In this document: positions 1-10,033 of the stretch, piece after piece | Layout: the number at the start of each line of letters is the position of its first letter | Numbering within the stretch: the first letter of the stretch is position 1 | DNA from: Pantoea trifolii | GTDB taxonomy: Bacteria > Pseudomonadota > Gammaproteobacteria > Enterobacterales > Enterobacteriaceae | Length of the DNA stretch: 64,000 nt | Direction: 5' to 3' | Assembly (NCBI RefSeq): GCF_024506435.1 | Contig: NZ_JANIET010000001.1 | Coordinates: 744,001 to 808,000 of the forward strand | The notes under the pieces: generated by a model | Told to the model about the DNA's origin: nothing | Databases searched by the model: none | The model's input: only the letters and a program-made list of their open reading frames with translations | Made by a program: the position numbers and the translations under genes

Positions 1-147
1 CAAACCGTGCAGGGCATTCATCGCACTGACAAACCGGCCTTCAGCTTCCAGGGACACCCGGAAGCGAGCCCAGGCCCGCACGATGCGGCGCCACTGTTCG
101 ATCACTTTATCGAACTGATCGAAGCATACCGTTCTAACGCGAAGTAA
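1..147 (+). CDS. carA: Carbamoyl-phosphate synthase small (glutaminase) subunit, 3' end
   Basis: This is the last 48 codons of CarA; the 5' part lies outside the window. CarA hydrolyses glutamine and channels ammonia to CarB for carbamoyl phosphate, which feeds arginine and pyrimidine synthesis. The visible part reads [20 protein letters not shown] and then EASPGPHD. The [11 protein letters not shown] stretch carries the His and Glu of the class I amidotransferase catalytic triad. The TAA stop is 13 bases before carB, and an AGGAG ribosome site sits in the gap, so the two form the usual carAB operon. Confidence 0.97.
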   Translation, partial: QTVQGIHRTDKPAFSFQGHPEASPGPHDAAPLFDHFIELIEAYRSNAK

Positions 148-160
148 TCAGGAGCCCACG

Positions 161-3100
161 ATGCCAAAACGTACAGACATAAAATCCATCCTGATTCTTG
201 GTGCTGGCCCGATCGTTATCGGCCAGGCATGTGAATTTGACTACTCCGGTGCGCAGGCGTGTAAAGCGCTGCGCGAAGAGGGCTACCGCGTCATTCTGGT
301 TAACTCGAACCCGGCAACCATTATGACCGACCCGGAAATGGCTGATGCGACTTACATCGAGCCGATTCACTGGGAAGTGGTACGCAAGATTATCGAAAAA
401 GAGCGTCCGGATGCGGTGCTGCCAACCATGGGTGGTCAGACAGCGCTGAACTGTGCGCTGGAGCTGGAGCGTCAGGGCGTGCTGGCTGAGTTCGGCGTCA
501 CCATGATTGGTGCAACTGCCGATGCCATTGATAAAGCCGAAGACCGTCGTCGCTTCGACGTGGCGATGAAGAGCATTGGTCTGGGCACCGCACGTTCCGG
601 TATCGCGCACACCATGGAAGAAGCGCTGGCGGTGGCCGAAGACGTTGGCTTCCCGTGCATCATTCGCCCTTCCTTTACCATGGGCGGCACCGGCGGCGGT
701 ATCGCTTATAACCGTGAAGAGTTCGAAGAGATTTGCGAACGCGGTCTCGACTTGTCGCCAACCAATGAGCTGCTGATTGATGAGTCGCTGATTGGCTGGA
801 AAGAGTACGAGATGGAAGTGGTGCGTGATAAAAACGACAACTGCATCATCGTCTGCTCGATCGAAAACTTCGATGCGATGGGTATTCACACCGGTGACTC
901 CATCACCGTAGCGCCGGCGCAAACCCTGACTGACAAAGAATACCAAATCATGCGTAACGCCTCGCTGGCGGTGCTGCGTGAAATCGGTGTCGAAACTGGC
1001 GGTTCGAACGTCCAGTTCTCGGTGAACCCGAAAGATGGCCGCATGATCGTCATCGAAATGAACCCGCGCGTATCGCGTTCGTCAGCGCTGGCTTCGAAAG
1101 CGACCGGCTTCCCGATTGCCAAAGTGGCGGCGAAACTGGCGGTGGGCTTCACCCTCGATGAGCTGATGAACGACATTACCGGCGGCTTAACGCCAGCGTC
1201 GTTCGAACCTTCAATCGACTACGTCGTTACCAAGATTCCTCGCTTCAACTTCGAGAAGTTCGCCGGTGCCAACGATCGTCTGACAACGCAGATGAAATCA
1301 GTAGGCGAAGTGATGGCGATTGGCCGTACCTTCCAGGAATCGATGCAGAAAGCGCTGCGCGGTCTGGAAGTCGGTGCCAACGGTTTCGATCCGAAAGTCA
1401 GCCTTGACGATCCCGAAGCGTTAACGCGCATTCGTCGCGAACTGAAAGATGCTGGTTCTGACCGTATCTGGTACATCGCTGATGCATTCCGTGCAGGTAT
1501 GTCGGTTGATGGCGTGTTCAACCTCACCAACATCGATCGCTGGTTCCTGGTGCAGATTGAAGAGCTTGTGCGTCTGGAAGAGCAGCTTGAGCGCGAAGGT
1601 GTGAACTCGCTGAACGCGGAATTCCTGCGTGCGCTGAAGCGTAAAGGTTTTGCTGATGTACGTCTGGCCGCGCTGGCGGGTGTTTCTGAAGGCGAAATCC
1701 GTAAGCTGCGTCAGCAATTTAACCTGCATCCGGTTTATAAACGCGTTGATACCTGCGCGGCTGAATTCGCCACCGACACCGCTTATATGTACTCAACCTA
1801 CGAGGATGAGTGCGAAGCCAATCCAAACCAGGATCGTGAAAAAATCATGATTCTGGGTGGTGGTCCAAACCGTATCGGCCAGGGCATCGAGTTTGATTAC
1901 TGCTGCGTGCATGCGGCGCTGGCGCTGCGTGAAGACGGTTATGAGACCATCATGGTCAACTGTAACCCGGAAACCGTATCAACCGATTACGACACTTCGG
2001 ATCGCCTCTACTTCGAGCCGGTCACGCTGGAAGACGTGCTGGAAATCGTACGTATCGAGAAGCCGAAAGGCGTCATCGTACAGTACGGCGGCCAGACGCC
2101 GCTGAAACTGGCGCGCGCGCTGGAAGCGGCTGGCGTTCCGGTGATTGGTACCAGCCCGGACTCGATTGACCGTGCAGAAGACCGTGAGCGTTTCCAGCAG
2201 GCGGTTGATCGCCTGAGCCTGAAGCAACCGGCTAACGCCACCGTTGCCACGCTGGAGCAGGCCGTTGAGAAAGCGGCTGGCATTGGTTATCCGCTGGTGG
2301 TGCGTCCTTCTTATGTGCTGGGCGGCCGCGCGATGGAAATCGTTTACGACGAAATCGACCTGAAACGTTACTTCCAGACGGCGGTATCGGTCTCTAACGA
2401 TGCGCCAGTGCTGCTGGATCGCTTCCTCGACGATGCGGTTGAAGTGGATGTTGATGCGATTTGCGACGGCGAACGCGTGCTGATTGGCGGCATCATGGAG
2501 CACATCGAACAAGCGGGCGTGCACTCTGGTGACTCGGCATGTTCACTGCCGGCCTATACGCTGAGTACTGAAATCCAGAACGTGATGCGTCAACAGGTGG
2601 AAAAGCTGGCCTTCGAGCTGAACGTACGTGGCCTGATGAACGTGCAGTTCGCGGTGAAGGACAATGAGGTTTACCTGATTGAGGTGAACCCACGCGCCGC
2701 GCGTACCGTGCCGTTCGTGTCGAAAGCCACTGGCGTGGCGCTGGCGAAGGTTGCCGCGCGCGTGATGGCCGGTAAAACGCTGGCTGAGCAGGGCGTCACC
2801 AAAGAAGTGATTCCACCGTATTACTCGGTGAAAGAAGTGGTGTTGCCGTTCAACAAATTCCCAGGCGTTGACCCAATCCTCGGCCCAGAAATGCGCTCAA
2901 CCGGTGAAGTGATGGGCGTAGGTCGCACCTTCGCTGAAGCCTTCGCCAAAGCGATGCTGGGCGCGCAGAGCAATATGAAGAAAACCGGTCGCGCGTTGCT
3001 GTCAGTGCGTGAAGGCGATAAGAAACGTATCGTCGACCTGGCGGCAAAACTGCAGAAGTTTGGTTTCGAGCTGGATGCGACACACGGTACCGCAGTGGTG

Positions 3101-3385
3101 CTGGGTGAAGCGGGCATCAATCCACGTCTGGTGAACAAGGTGCATGAAGGTCGTCCGCACATTCAGGACCGTCTGAAGAACGGCGAATATACCTACATCG
3201 TCAACACCACTGCAGGACGTCAGGCAATTGAAGACTCCAAGCTGATTCGTCGTAGCGCGCTGCAGTACAAAGTGCATTACGACACCACGCTCAACGGCGG
3301 CTTTGCCACGGCGATGGCACTGAACGCGGATCCGACTGAGCAAGTGATTTCGGTGCAGGAAATGCACGCGCAAATTAAAGGCTGA
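161..3385 (+). CDS. carB: Carbamoyl-phosphate synthase large subunit
   Basis: CarB makes carbamoyl phosphate from bicarbonate, ammonia (delivered by CarA) and two ATP in the cytoplasm. The 1074 residues match the family length of about 1073. The two homologous synthetase halves are visible: the N-terminal half starts [20 protein letters not shown] and the second half (from about residue 555) starts [18 protein letters not shown]. Each half holds an ATP-grasp domain (about 128-333 and 679-870) with GGQTALN or GGQTPLK substrate loops. The C-terminal 140 residues form the MGS-like allosteric domain that binds UMP, IMP and ornithine in E. coli. The ATG has AGGAG upstream. A strong terminator closes the operon 20 bases after the stop. 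The cai/fix and kef genes that follow in E. coli are not here. Confidence 0.99.
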   Translation: MPKRTDIKSILILGAGPIVIGQACEFDYSGAQACKALREEGYRVILVNSNPATIMTDPEMADATYIEPIHWEVVRKIIEKERPDAVLPTMGGQTALNCALELERQGVLAEFGVTMIGATADAIDKAEDRRRFDVAMKSIGLGTARSGIAHTMEEALAVAEDVGFPCIIRPSFTMGGTGGGIAYNREEFEEICERGLDLSPTNELLIDESLIGWKEYEMEVVRDKNDNCIIVCSIENFDAMGIHTGDSITVAPAQTLTDKEYQIMRNASLAVLREIGVETGGSNVQFSVNPKDGRMIVIEMNPRVSRSSALASKATGFPIAKVAAKLAVGFTLDELMNDITGGLTPASFEPSIDYVVTKIPRFNFEKFAGANDRLTTQMKSVGEVMAIGRTFQESMQKALRGLEVGANGFDPKVSLDDPEALTRIRRELKDAGSDRIWYIADAFRAGMSVDGVFNLTNIDRWFLVQIEELVRLEEQLEREGVNSLNAEFLRALKRKGFADVRLAALAGVSEGEIRKLRQQFNLHPVYKRVDTCAAEFATDTAYMYSTYEDECEANPNQDREKIMILGGGPNRIGQGIEFDYCCVHAALALREDGYETIMVNCNPETVSTDYDTSDRLYFEPVTLEDVLEIVRIEKPKGVIVQYGGQTPLKLARALEAAGVPVIGTSPDSIDRAEDRERFQQAVDRLSLKQPANATVATLEQAVEKAAGIGYPLVVRPSYVLGGRAMEIVYDEIDLKRYFQTAVSVSNDAPVLLDRFLDDAVEVDVDAICDGERVLIGGIMEHIEQAGVHSGDSACSLPAYTLSTEIQNVMRQQVEKLAFELNVRGLMNVQFAVKDNEVYLIEVNPRAARTVPFVSKATGVALAKVAARVMAGKTLAEQGVTKEVIPPYYSVKEVVLPFNKFPGVDPILGPEMRSTGEVMGVGRTFAEAFAKAMLGAQSNMKKTGRALLSVREGDKKRIVDLAAKLQKFGFELDATHGTAVVLGEAGINPRLVNKVHEGRPHIQDRLKNGEYTYIVNTTAGRQAIEDSKLIRRSALQYKVHYDTTLNGGFATAMALNADPTEQVISVQEMHAQIKG

Positions 3386-3405
3386 TTTCTAACTGGCGAC
3401 AAACT

Positions 3406-3432
3406 AACGGCTCCTGCGGGAGCCGTTTTTTT
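3406..3432 (+). terminator. Rho-independent terminator of carAB
   Basis: An ACGGCTCC / GGGAGCCGT stem with a TGC loop is followed by eight T. It starts 20 bases after the carB stop. The first 24 bases (3406-3429) recur exactly at 4775-4798 after the next gene. Confidence 0.93.
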
Positions 3433-3552
3433 TGCCCTTTATCTGCAGCTGAATATCCTTATCTGTAAAAATCCTATTGATTTGACATATGTTTTATCAG
3501 TTGATGCGGAAAGGCTTACACCTCGGAATATCCGCACAAATTTATAAATAAG

Positions 3553-3616
3553 ATCCCAGTCAGCGCACCGTACTATTTCGCTCGCTCATCAATAGAGCGC
3601 TCACCTTAACTGGGAT
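3553..3616 (+). promoter_or_regulatory. Porin leader: long-range hairpin over the ribosome binding site
   Basis: ATCCCAGT (3553-3560) is perfectly complementary to ACTGGGAT (3609-3616). The second arm contains GGGA (3612-3615), the only plausible Shine-Dalgarno for the porin ATG at 3624 (8-base spacing). A smaller stem, CGCTC (3579-3583) with GAGCG (3595-3599), lies inside the loop. If the leader RNA folds this way the start site is occluded. A TTGACA at 3482-3487 could be a -35 element, but I see no good -10 at the right spacing, so the transcription start is not fixed. A regulatory role is inference. Confidence 0.45.
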
Positions 3617-3623
3617 ATAAAAA

Positions 3624-4766
3624 ATGCAAATGCGTGCTTTCACTCTCAGCGCTATTGCTGCGTTACTCGCAGCGGCGCCACTCGCCAGCCAGGCGGAAAT
3701 TACTTTACTCAAGCAGGATCCACAGGCGGGCGATCCGCTGAGCCGTCTCGACTTCAAAGTGGGCGGCAGTATTCGTCCGCAGTACCTGCATCAGAATGGC
3801 GTCAACGACAAGTCTTACAAACGTAATGGCTATGACGGCGGATCACGTTTCCGTTTCACCGCCAATTATTACCTGTTTGACGATGTTAGCTGGGTGGGTT
3901 ACTACGAGCTGGGCGTAAACTTCCCAGCCTGGTGGGGTTGGGACAATCATCATGCGGATGGTGCGAACAACACCTCGCGTCGCCAACTCTATACCGGCTT
4001 CAAAAGCGCCACCCTGGGTGAACTCTACTTTGGACAGCAGAACAGCGTTTACTACGATGTAGTGGGTGCGAAAACCGATATCTGGGATTACGACATGCTG
4101 GCCCAGGCGCCGGGCAACGGTATTAATGGCGACTACGACGGCTCTTACCGTTCGCGCAAAATGCTGAAGTACAAAAACACCTTCGGCGATGCGGACGTGT
4201 ATGCGTCTTATCTGTTTGAAGATAACGAATTCCTGCCAGGCAATGGCCTGCGCTATAAGCGTAAAGGCGGCGGTTCGCTAGGCGTGAACTACCACATCAC
4301 CAAAGATTTGGCATGGGGCACCGCGTGGAACTACACCCGCGCCGATATCCGCAATCCCAACAATGGCGACAGCAAACGCTATGACCAGAATATCTACGGT
4401 ACCGCGCTCAGCTGGACACCGGATAACTGGACGCTGTCAGCCGGTGCCGGTTGGTATGAGAACTTCTCACCAACCAAACGCAACACCGTTAACAACTACT
4501 TCGCGGATGACGCGTGGGGCATCGAATACTTTGCTGGCTACAAATTCCCAATTGGTCAGTATGCGGTGAAATCCATCCAGCCTTACTTCATGGGCGACCG
4601 TCTGGAGTTCGTCAACGGACGTGACTACAAACGTATCGATAACGGCGTTGGCGTGAGTGCACAGCTGGATTACGGCTTCCGTGTCGATTACGAATATGTC
4701 ATCACCTCCAGCACAGACAAGTCACTGGGCAACGTGAACCTGGTGCGTCTGCGCTACGATTTCTAA
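3624..4766 (+). CDS. Outer-membrane porin (Gram-negative porin family)
   Basis: A 380-residue outer-membrane beta-barrel protein. Residues 1-24 form a signal peptide (MQMRAF, hydrophobic core, then LASQA with likely cleavage before EITLL). The mature part shows alternating amphipathic strands, many aromatic residues, and a terminal RLRYDF ending in the Phe recognised by the Bam machinery. The segment with TLGELYFGQQNSVYYDVVGA resembles the strand plus constriction-loop region of general diffusion porins. Members form water-filled channels for small solutes; the substrate cannot be told from sequence. It is transcribed alone, bounded by terminators at 3406 and 4775, and occupies the place where E. 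coli has cai/fix/kef genes. I cannot assign a specific name such as OmpC or OmpF. Confidence 0.85.
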   Translation: MQMRAFTLSAIAALLAAAPLASQAEITLLKQDPQAGDPLSRLDFKVGGSIRPQYLHQNGVNDKSYKRNGYDGGSRFRFTANYYLFDDVSWVGYYELGVNFPAWWGWDNHHADGANNTSRRQLYTGFKSATLGELYFGQQNSVYYDVVGAKTDIWDYDMLAQAPGNGINGDYDGSYRSRKMLKYKNTFGDADVYASYLFEDNEFLPGNGLRYKRKGGGSLGVNYHITKDLAWGTAWNYTRADIRNPNNGDSKRYDQNIYGTALSWTPDNWTLSAGAGWYENFSPTKRNTVNNYFADDAWGIEYFAGYKFPIGQYAVKSIQPYFMGDRLEFVNGRDYKRIDNGVGVSAQLDYGFRVDYEYVITSSTDKSLGNVNLVRLRYDF

Positions 4767-4774
4767 AGCGTCTC

Positions 4775-4803
4775 AACGGCTCCTGCGGGAGCCGTTTTCT
4801 TTT
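4775..4803 (+). terminator. Rho-independent terminator of the porin gene
   Basis: The ACGGCTCC / GGGAGCCGT stem with a TGC loop is followed by TTTTCTTTT, 8 bases after the porin stop. It is a 24-base exact copy of the carB terminator core at 3406-3429, so the pair forms direct repeats flanking the porin gene. The 248 bases from here to folA contain no gene that I can support. Confidence 0.92.
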
Positions 4804-5051
4804 GTCGCACAGAGTGCGCTTTTCTTTACACTGCGATACCGATAATGCGACGTTTCGCGCGGAGTTGTGCCGCCTCGTCAGCAATTTCTGGCTCCTCGCC
4901 CCGCTATTGCCGGGAAAGCCGGTGTAAAACTCTGTCCAATAACAAAAGTGCGGTGGCATCGGAGCTTTACGCAAATAGCGGGGTCGGCCTATCGACGAAA
5001 GTTTCGCCTTTACGTATGATGGCGCCAATTTTTTCCAGTAGGTCTTTTAAC

Positions 5052-5534
5052 ATGATTAGTCTGATCGCGGCACTGGCAGCGGACCGCATTATTGGTATGG
5101 AAAACGCCATGCCATGGAACCTGCCAGCAGATTTGGCGTGGTTCAAACGTAATACCTTGAATAAGCCGGTGATTATGGGTCGTCTGACCTTTGAATCGAT
5201 TGGCCGTCCGCTTCCTGGCCGCTTAAACATTGTGGTCAGCAGCCAGCCGGGCAATCACGAAGGCGTTACCTGGGTGACATCGCTGGAAGAGGCGGTAAAA
5301 GCGGCAGGTGATGTTGAAGAAATGATGGTGATTGGTGGTGGACGCGTTTACGAGCAGATGCTGGCTCGCGCGGATCGTCTTTATCTGACTCATATCGATG
5401 CGGAAGTGGAAGGGGATACGCAGTTCCCGGATTACGAGCCGGACGAGTGGCAGTCAACCTTCAGCGAATTCCACGATGCCGATGAGCAGAACTCGCACAG
5501 CTACTGCTTCGAGATCCTCGATCGCCGCACGTAG
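5052..5534 (+). CDS. folA: Dihydrofolate reductase
   Basis: Reduces 7,8-dihydrofolate to tetrahydrofolate with NADPH, supplying one-carbon units for thymidylate and purines; it is the target of trimethoprim. The 160-residue product matches the family (E. coli 159). Start chosen at ATG 5052, giving [20 protein letters not shown], which aligns with the family N-terminus; the open frame continues upstream, but without family similarity. Key motifs are [13 protein letters not shown] (active-site loop and catalytic acidic residue D27-equivalent) and the NADPH-binding [12 protein letters not shown]. The monocistronic gene shares a bidirectional terminator with convergent apaH. Confidence 0.98.
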   Translation: MISLIAALAADRIIGMENAMPWNLPADLAWFKRNTLNKPVIMGRLTFESIGRPLPGRLNIVVSSQPGNHEGVTWVTSLEEAVKAAGDVEEMMVIGGGRVYEQMLARADRLYLTHIDAEVEGDTQFPDYEPDEWQSTFSEFHDADEQNSHSYCFEILDRRT

Positions 5535-5557
5535 GGTTGCTATTTACCGCGACCAAT

Positions 5558-5585
5558 AAAAAACCCCGCTTCAGCGGGGTTTTTT
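5558..5585. terminator. Bidirectional terminator between folA and apaH
   Basis: A CCCCGC / GCGGGG stem (5564-5569 and 5574-5579) with a TTCA loop is flanked by an A-run on the left and a T-run on the right. It therefore works for folA on + and for the apaH operon on -. Confidence 0.93.
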
Positions 5586-5587
5586 AT

Positions 5588-6457
5588 TTACGGCGTATCA
5601 CTTAACGGCGGATGCGCACTCACCGCGCTCTCGGCCATCGCCTGCTCTCGATTGGATGCCTGCACGTAATATTGTTTGGTTTCCCAATGCAGCAGCGTCA
5701 ATGTTCCGCCCCAGCAGCAGCCAGTATCCAGCCCAATCACATGTTCCGGCGTGCCTTTACCTTCCAGCGATGCCCAGTGACCAAAGATCTGCGTATAGTC
5801 GCTGTCGATTTTGCCCGGTACGTTAAACCACGGCTTAAGCGGTGGCGGAGCCGATTCTGGCGACTCTTTGCAGATCATATCCAGCTGGCCATTCGGGAAG
5901 CAGAAGCGCATGCGCGTCAGCGCATTGGTGCTAAAGCGCAGTCGTGCCAGGCCGCTCAGCTCCGGCGTCCAGTTGTTTGGCATGTCGCCGTACATCGCAT
6001 CAAGAAACAGCGGATAGCTGTCGCTGGAAAGCACCGCTTCCACTTCACGCGCGCACAGCTGCGCTGTCTCCAGATCCCACTGTGGCGTAATGCCTGCATG
6101 CGCCATCAACAGTTTCTTCTCTTCATCCACCTGCAACAGCGGCTGACGACGTAACCAGTTGATCAACTCATCGGCATCATCGGCTTCCAGCAGCGGCGTC
6201 AGGCGATCTTTCGGTTTATTGCGGCTGATACCGGCAAATACCGCCAGCAAATGCAGGTCGTGATTACCCAGCACCAGACGCACGCAATCACCCAGCGATT
6301 TCACATAGCGCAGCACATCGAGCGAGCCGGGGCCACGCGCCACCAAATCGCCGGTAAGCCACAAGGTGTCCTGCTGCGGATCGAAATCAACCTGCGCTAA
6401 TAGCGCACGAAGCTCGTCATAACAGCCATGAACATCGCCAATCAGGTATGTACTCAT
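5588..6457 (-). CDS. apaH: Symmetrical bis(5'-nucleosyl)-tetraphosphatase
   Basis: Hydrolyses Ap4A and related alarmone nucleotides to two ADP; family members also remove Np4 caps from RNA. The 289 residues carry the metallophosphatase signature in order: GDVHGCYDE (residues 7-15), GDLVARGP (about 36-43) and GNHDLHLLA (about 64-72), providing the metal-binding Asp, His and Asn residues. It is the last gene of the leftward lptD-surA-pdxA-rsmA-apaG-apaH run, 48 bases after apaG, and ends at the shared terminator. Confidence 0.98.
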   Translation of the reverse strand: MSTYLIGDVHGCYDELRALLAQVDFDPQQDTLWLTGDLVARGPGSLDVLRYVKSLGDCVRLVLGNHDLHLLAVFAGISRNKPKDRLTPLLEADDADELINWLRRQPLLQVDEEKKLLMAHAGITPQWDLETAQLCAREVEAVLSSDSYPLFLDAMYGDMPNNWTPELSGLARLRFSTNALTRMRFCFPNGQLDMICKESPESAPPPLKPWFNVPGKIDSDYTQIFGHWASLEGKGTPEHVIGLDTGCCWGGTLTLLHWETKQYYVQASNREQAMAESAVSAHPPLSDTP

Positions 6458-6505
6458 TGTCAGTCCGATTAAAACGCGCCGCCCGGACGGGCCGGGCGGA
6501 AGGGA

Positions 6506-6883
6506 TTAGTGAATGTGGGTTTGCACCGCGAGTCGGAACACCGGAATCTCGACGTGGAACTCTTCGCCCGCATCATCGACCATCACATAGTGACCTTGCA
6601 TGGTGCCCATCGGCGTCTCCAGAATCGCGCCGCTGGTGTACTGATACTCGCCGCCGGCCGCAATGTGCGGCTGTTCGCCGACCACGCCTTCACCTTGCAC
6701 TTCAGTCTCGCGACCGTTGCCGTTAGTGATCAGCCAATAGCGGCTGCGCAGCTGTACGTTGCTGCGCCCTAAATTGCGAATGGTGACGGTGTAGGCAAAC
6801 ACGTAACGATCCTCATCGGGCAAGGATTGCGATTCCACATACTGACTATGCACATGGATACAGACGCGGGCCAGTTCACTCAT
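6506..6883 (-). CDS. apaG: ApaG domain protein
   Basis: A 125-residue single-domain protein of the ApaG/DUF525 family with a fibronectin type III-like fold. The typical core is visible: [33 protein letters not shown] and the APMGTM-type turn, here [11 protein letters not shown]. Its biochemical role is poorly defined; it was linked to Co2+/Mg2+ phenotypes in Salmonella (CorD). It lies 4 bases after rsmA and 48 before apaH, consistent with co-transcription. Confidence 0.96.
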   Translation of the reverse strand: MSELARVCIHVHSQYVESQSLPDEDRYVFAYTVTIRNLGRSNVQLRSRYWLITNGNGRETEVQGEGVVGEQPHIAAGGEYQYTSGAILETPMGTMQGHYVMVDDAGEEFHVEIPVFRLAVQTHIH

Positions 6884-6887
6884 GCAC

Positions 6888-7712
6888 TCAACTCTCCGGA
6901 GTTTCAGCCTGATGCTTGCTCAACCAGTTTGCCAGTTGGCAATATTGCGCCACAGAGACGTTCTCTGCACGCAGCGAGGCATCGATTTCTAATTGATCCA
7001 GCGCACCAGCCGCAAACATATGAGCCAGGCTGTTGCGCAGCGTTTTACGGCGTTTACCAAAGGCTTCGGTGGTAATGCGGCTCAGCAGACGAATATCGCT
7101 AACCGGATGCTGCGGTTGCATATACGGCACTAAACGCACCACGGCCGATTCCACTTTCGGTGCCGGCGTGAACGATTCTGGTGGTACTTCGAGCACAGGA
7201 ATCACCTGGCAATAGTACTGCGCCATCACGCTCAAACGACCGTAAGCTTTGCTGCCCGGACCGGCGACTAAACGATTCACCACTTCTTTCTGCAGCATGA
7301 AGTGCATATCTTTAATCGAACCAGTATAGCTGAAAAGGTGGAACATCAGCGGCGTCGAGATGTTGTACGGCAGGTTGCCGAACACGCGCAGCGGCTGGCC
7401 TTTCTCTTGCGCCAGCGCAGAGAAATCAAAGGTCATCGCATCCTGCTGGAAAATGGTCAGCTTTGGACCGAGGAACGGGTGCGTTTGCAGACGCGCGGCA
7501 AGGTCGCGGTCCAGCTCGACTACGGTCAACTCATCCAGACGTTCGCCTACCGGCTCAGTTAATGCGCCAAGGCCGGGGCCGATTTCCACGATAGCTTCAC
7601 CTTTTTGCGGGTGAATGGCGGAGACAATGCTATCGATAATGTACTGATCGTTCAGGAAGTTCTGCCCGAAACGTTTACGGGCGTAATGCCCCTGATGGAC
7701 GCGATTATTCAT
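6888..7712 (-). CDS. rsmA: 16S rRNA (adenine1518/1519-N6)-dimethyltransferase
   Basis: RsmA (KsgA) dimethylates two adjacent adenines near the 3' end of 16S rRNA, a late 30S maturation checkpoint; its loss gives kasugamycin resistance. The 274-residue product has [10 protein letters not shown] at its N-terminus, the SAM-binding [14 protein letters not shown] (motif I, about residue 42), and the catalytic [10 protein letters not shown] (motif IV, about 113). The start overlaps the pdxA end by 8 bases, indicating translational coupling in the operon. Confidence 0.98.
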   Translation of the reverse strand: MNNRVHQGHYARKRFGQNFLNDQYIIDSIVSAIHPQKGEAIVEIGPGLGALTEPVGERLDELTVVELDRDLAARLQTHPFLGPKLTIFQQDAMTFDFSALAQEKGQPLRVFGNLPYNISTPLMFHLFSYTGSIKDMHFMLQKEVVNRLVAGPGSKAYGRLSVMAQYYCQVIPVLEVPPESFTPAPKVESAVVRLVPYMQPQHPVSDIRLLSRITTEAFGKRRKTLRNSLAHMFAAGALDQLEIDASLRAENVSVAQYCQLANWLSKHQAETPES

Positions 7713-8694
7713 TACTGCTCTTGATCATAGTGATGGCGAGATTAAGCGCCGTGATAAAGCTGCCCGGTTCTGCCTGGCCGAGACCGGCTAATTCAAGCGC
7801 GGTGCCGTGATCGACAGAAGTCCGGATAAAGGGCAGGCCAAGTGTGATATTCACCGCGCGGCCAAACCCCTGAAATTTTAGCACCGGTAAGCCCTGGTCG
7901 TGATACATCGCCAGAACCGCATCGGCATGTTGCAGGTATTTCGGCTGGAACAGCGTATCGGCTGGCAGAGGTCCGGTGAGCTGGATGCCTTGCTGGCGCA
8001 GTTCGTTGAGAGCCGGAATGATGGTATCAATCTCTTCGCGGCCCATATGGCCGCTTTCGCCGGCGTGCGGATTGAGGCCGCAGACGAAGATATGGGGATT
8101 GGGTAAACCAAATTTCTGCTGCAGATCACGATGTAAAATGGTGATAACTTCATGCAGCGTGTCGCGGGTAATCGCGGCAGAAACATCTTTCAGCGGCAGA
8201 TGCGTGGTGGCCAATGCTACGCGCAACTCTTCCGTTGCCAGCATCATCACTACTAAATCGCCACCGGCGCGATCGGCAAAAAACTCAGTATGACCGGTAA
8301 ACGGAATGCCGGCATCATTGATCACGCCTTTATGCACCGGACCGGTAATCAGCGCGGCAAATTCGCCGTTCAGACAGCCGTCACAGGCGCGCGCCAGCGT
8401 TTCCAGTACATAGTGGCTGTTCGCAACGTTGAGTTCACCTGCAGTCACCGGTTTAGCGGTATCGACCTGCAGCAGCGTTAGCGTGCCGGCCTGCTGCGGT
8501 TGTGCTACTGCAGGTTGATAATCACGCAGCGTCAGCGGCAAACCCAATAAAGCAGCGCGACGGCGCAAAAGCTCGCCGTCGCCGCAGACCACCAATTCAA
8601 CTGGCCAGTTTTGCTGCGCCAGTTGAACGGTGAGGTCGGGACCAATCCCGGCGGGTTCGCCGGGCGTGATCACCACACGATAATTACTGACCAT
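7705..8694 (-). CDS. pdxA: 4-hydroxythreonine-4-phosphate dehydrogenase
   Basis: NAD-dependent oxidation and decarboxylation of 4-phosphohydroxy-L-threonine, a step of the DXP-dependent pyridoxal phosphate pathway. The 329 residues match the family length. Visible motifs are [12 protein letters not shown] at the N-terminus, [21 protein letters not shown] (first metal-binding His), [16 protein letters not shown] (second) and [11 protein letters not shown] (third). It overlaps surA by 11 bases upstream and rsmA by 8 downstream. Confidence 0.98.
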   Translation of the reverse strand: MVSNYRVVITPGEPAGIGPDLTVQLAQQNWPVELVVCGDGELLRRRAALLGLPLTLRDYQPAVAQPQQAGTLTLLQVDTAKPVTAGELNVANSHYVLETLARACDGCLNGEFAALITGPVHKGVINDAGIPFTGHTEFFADRAGGDLVVMMLATEELRVALATTHLPLKDVSAAITRDTLHEVITILHRDLQQKFGLPNPHIFVCGLNPHAGESGHMGREEIDTIIPALNELRQQGIQLTGPLPADTLFQPKYLQHADAVLAMYHDQGLPVLKFQGFGRAVNITLGLPFIRTSVDHGTALELAGLGQAEPGSFITALNLAITMIKSSNE

Positions 8695-9979
8695 TGTTAT
8701 CGAGAATCTTCACGTAAGCACTGGCGCGCTGTTCCTGCATCCAGGTTTGCGCTTCTTCCGCGAATTTACGATTAAACAGCATGCGATAGGCGCGCTCTTT
8801 CTGCGCGGCGTCGGTCTTATCAACCTGGCGCGTATCCATCAACTGAATCAAGTGCCAGCCAAAGGAAGAGTGAACCGGCTGGCTAACCTGGCCTTTCTGT
8901 AGCTTCAGCAAGGCATCGCGGAATGCCGGATCGTAAATCTCCGGAGATGCCCAGCCAAGATCGCCACCCTGGTTCGCCGAACCCGGATCGTCTGAGAACT
9001 CTTTGGCCGCTGCTGCGAAAGTGGTTTTACCACTTTTAATGTCGGCCGCGATCTGTTCGATCTTCGCCTGCGCCTGCGCGTCAGTCAGGATCGGTGACGG
9101 CTTCAGCAGAATGTGACGCGCATGCACTTCCGTTACAGAGATGCTTTTGCTTTCGCCGCGCAGGTCGTTCACCTTCAGGATGTGGAAGCCGACACCTGAA
9201 CGGATTGGACCGACGATATCGCCTTTCTTCGCGGTGCTCAGCGCCTGCGAGAACAGCGTTGGCAACTCTTCGATTTTGCCCCAGCCCATGTTGCCGCCTT
9301 TCAGCGCCTGCGGATCGGCCGAGTAAGTTACTGCCAGCTTGCCGAAATCGGCGCCGCCTTTCAGCTGAGCAACCAGTTGGCGAGCCAGCGTTTCCTGGTC
9401 GTCAACCTGCTGCTGCGTCGGGTTTTCTGACAGCGGCAGCAAAATCTGGCTGATATTCAGTTCAGTACCTTGCGTGTTCTGCGCGCCGACCTGCGAAGCC
9501 AACGTATCCACTTCCTGCGGCAGGATAGTGACGCGGCGACGCACTTCGTTGTTACGCACCTCGGCAATCGTCATCTCTTTACGGATCTGTGCACGGTAGA
9601 CGTTGTAGTTCATACCGTCGTAGGCCAAACGGCTACGCAGCTGGTCGAGGCTCATGCGGTTTTGTGCGGCAATGTTCTGAATCGCCTGATCCAGTTGCTG
9701 ATCGTTAATCTGCACGCCCGCTCTTTCACCCATTTGCAGAATGATGGCATCCATGACCTGGCGTTCAAGGATTTGATGACGCAAGGTTTTGTCATCCGGG
9801 AGTTGCTGGTTTGCCTGCTGCGCCTGTGATTTCACGGTGCGCATCATGTTATCAACGTCACTTTCCAGTACCACGCCGTTGTTCACGACAGCGGCAACTT
9901 TATCAACCACTTGTGGGGCTGCGAACGCAGTGTTAGCGGTAATCGCTACACCAAGAATCAGCATTCTCCAGTTCTTCAT
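8684..9979 (-). CDS. surA: Periplasmic peptidyl-prolyl isomerase and OMP chaperone SurA
   Basis: SurA escorts unfolded outer-membrane proteins across the periplasm to the Bam complex; LptD, encoded just upstream, is one known client. The 431-residue protein begins with a signal peptide ([20 protein letters not shown], cleavage before APQ). An N-terminal chaperone module follows, then two parvulin domains at about 174-275 and 286-385, seen as [13 protein letters not shown] and [13 protein letters not shown]; a short C-terminal helix completes the chaperone module. It lies 54 bases after lptD. Confidence 0.98.
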   Translation of the reverse strand: MKNWRMLILGVAITANTAFAAPQVVDKVAAVVNNGVVLESDVDNMMRTVKSQAQQANQQLPDDKTLRHQILERQVMDAIILQMGERAGVQINDQQLDQAIQNIAAQNRMSLDQLRSRLAYDGMNYNVYRAQIRKEMTIAEVRNNEVRRRVTILPQEVDTLASQVGAQNTQGTELNISQILLPLSENPTQQQVDDQETLARQLVAQLKGGADFGKLAVTYSADPQALKGGNMGWGKIEELPTLFSQALSTAKKGDIVGPIRSGVGFHILKVNDLRGESKSISVTEVHARHILLKPSPILTDAQAQAKIEQIAADIKSGKTTFAAAAKEFSDDPGSANQGGDLGWASPEIYDPAFRDALLKLQKGQVSQPVHSSFGWHLIQLMDTRQVDKTDAAQKERAYRMLFNRKFAEEAQTWMQEQRASAYVKILDNNGQ

Positions 9980-10033
9980 ACTTTATCCATTGTTGTTTCC
10001 GCACTGCGGGAGAGCCTGTCAAACATCACAACA

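Noticed and set aside
134..946. 270-codon frame antisense to carB (and many similar frames opposite murE, ilvI, ftsZ, secA, polB and leuA)
   Set aside because: These shadow frames arise from the codon bias of the real genes on the other strand.
4845..5051. In-frame 69-residue N-terminal extension of folA
   Set aside because: Residues show no similarity to any DHFR; the family N-terminus begins exactly at 5052.
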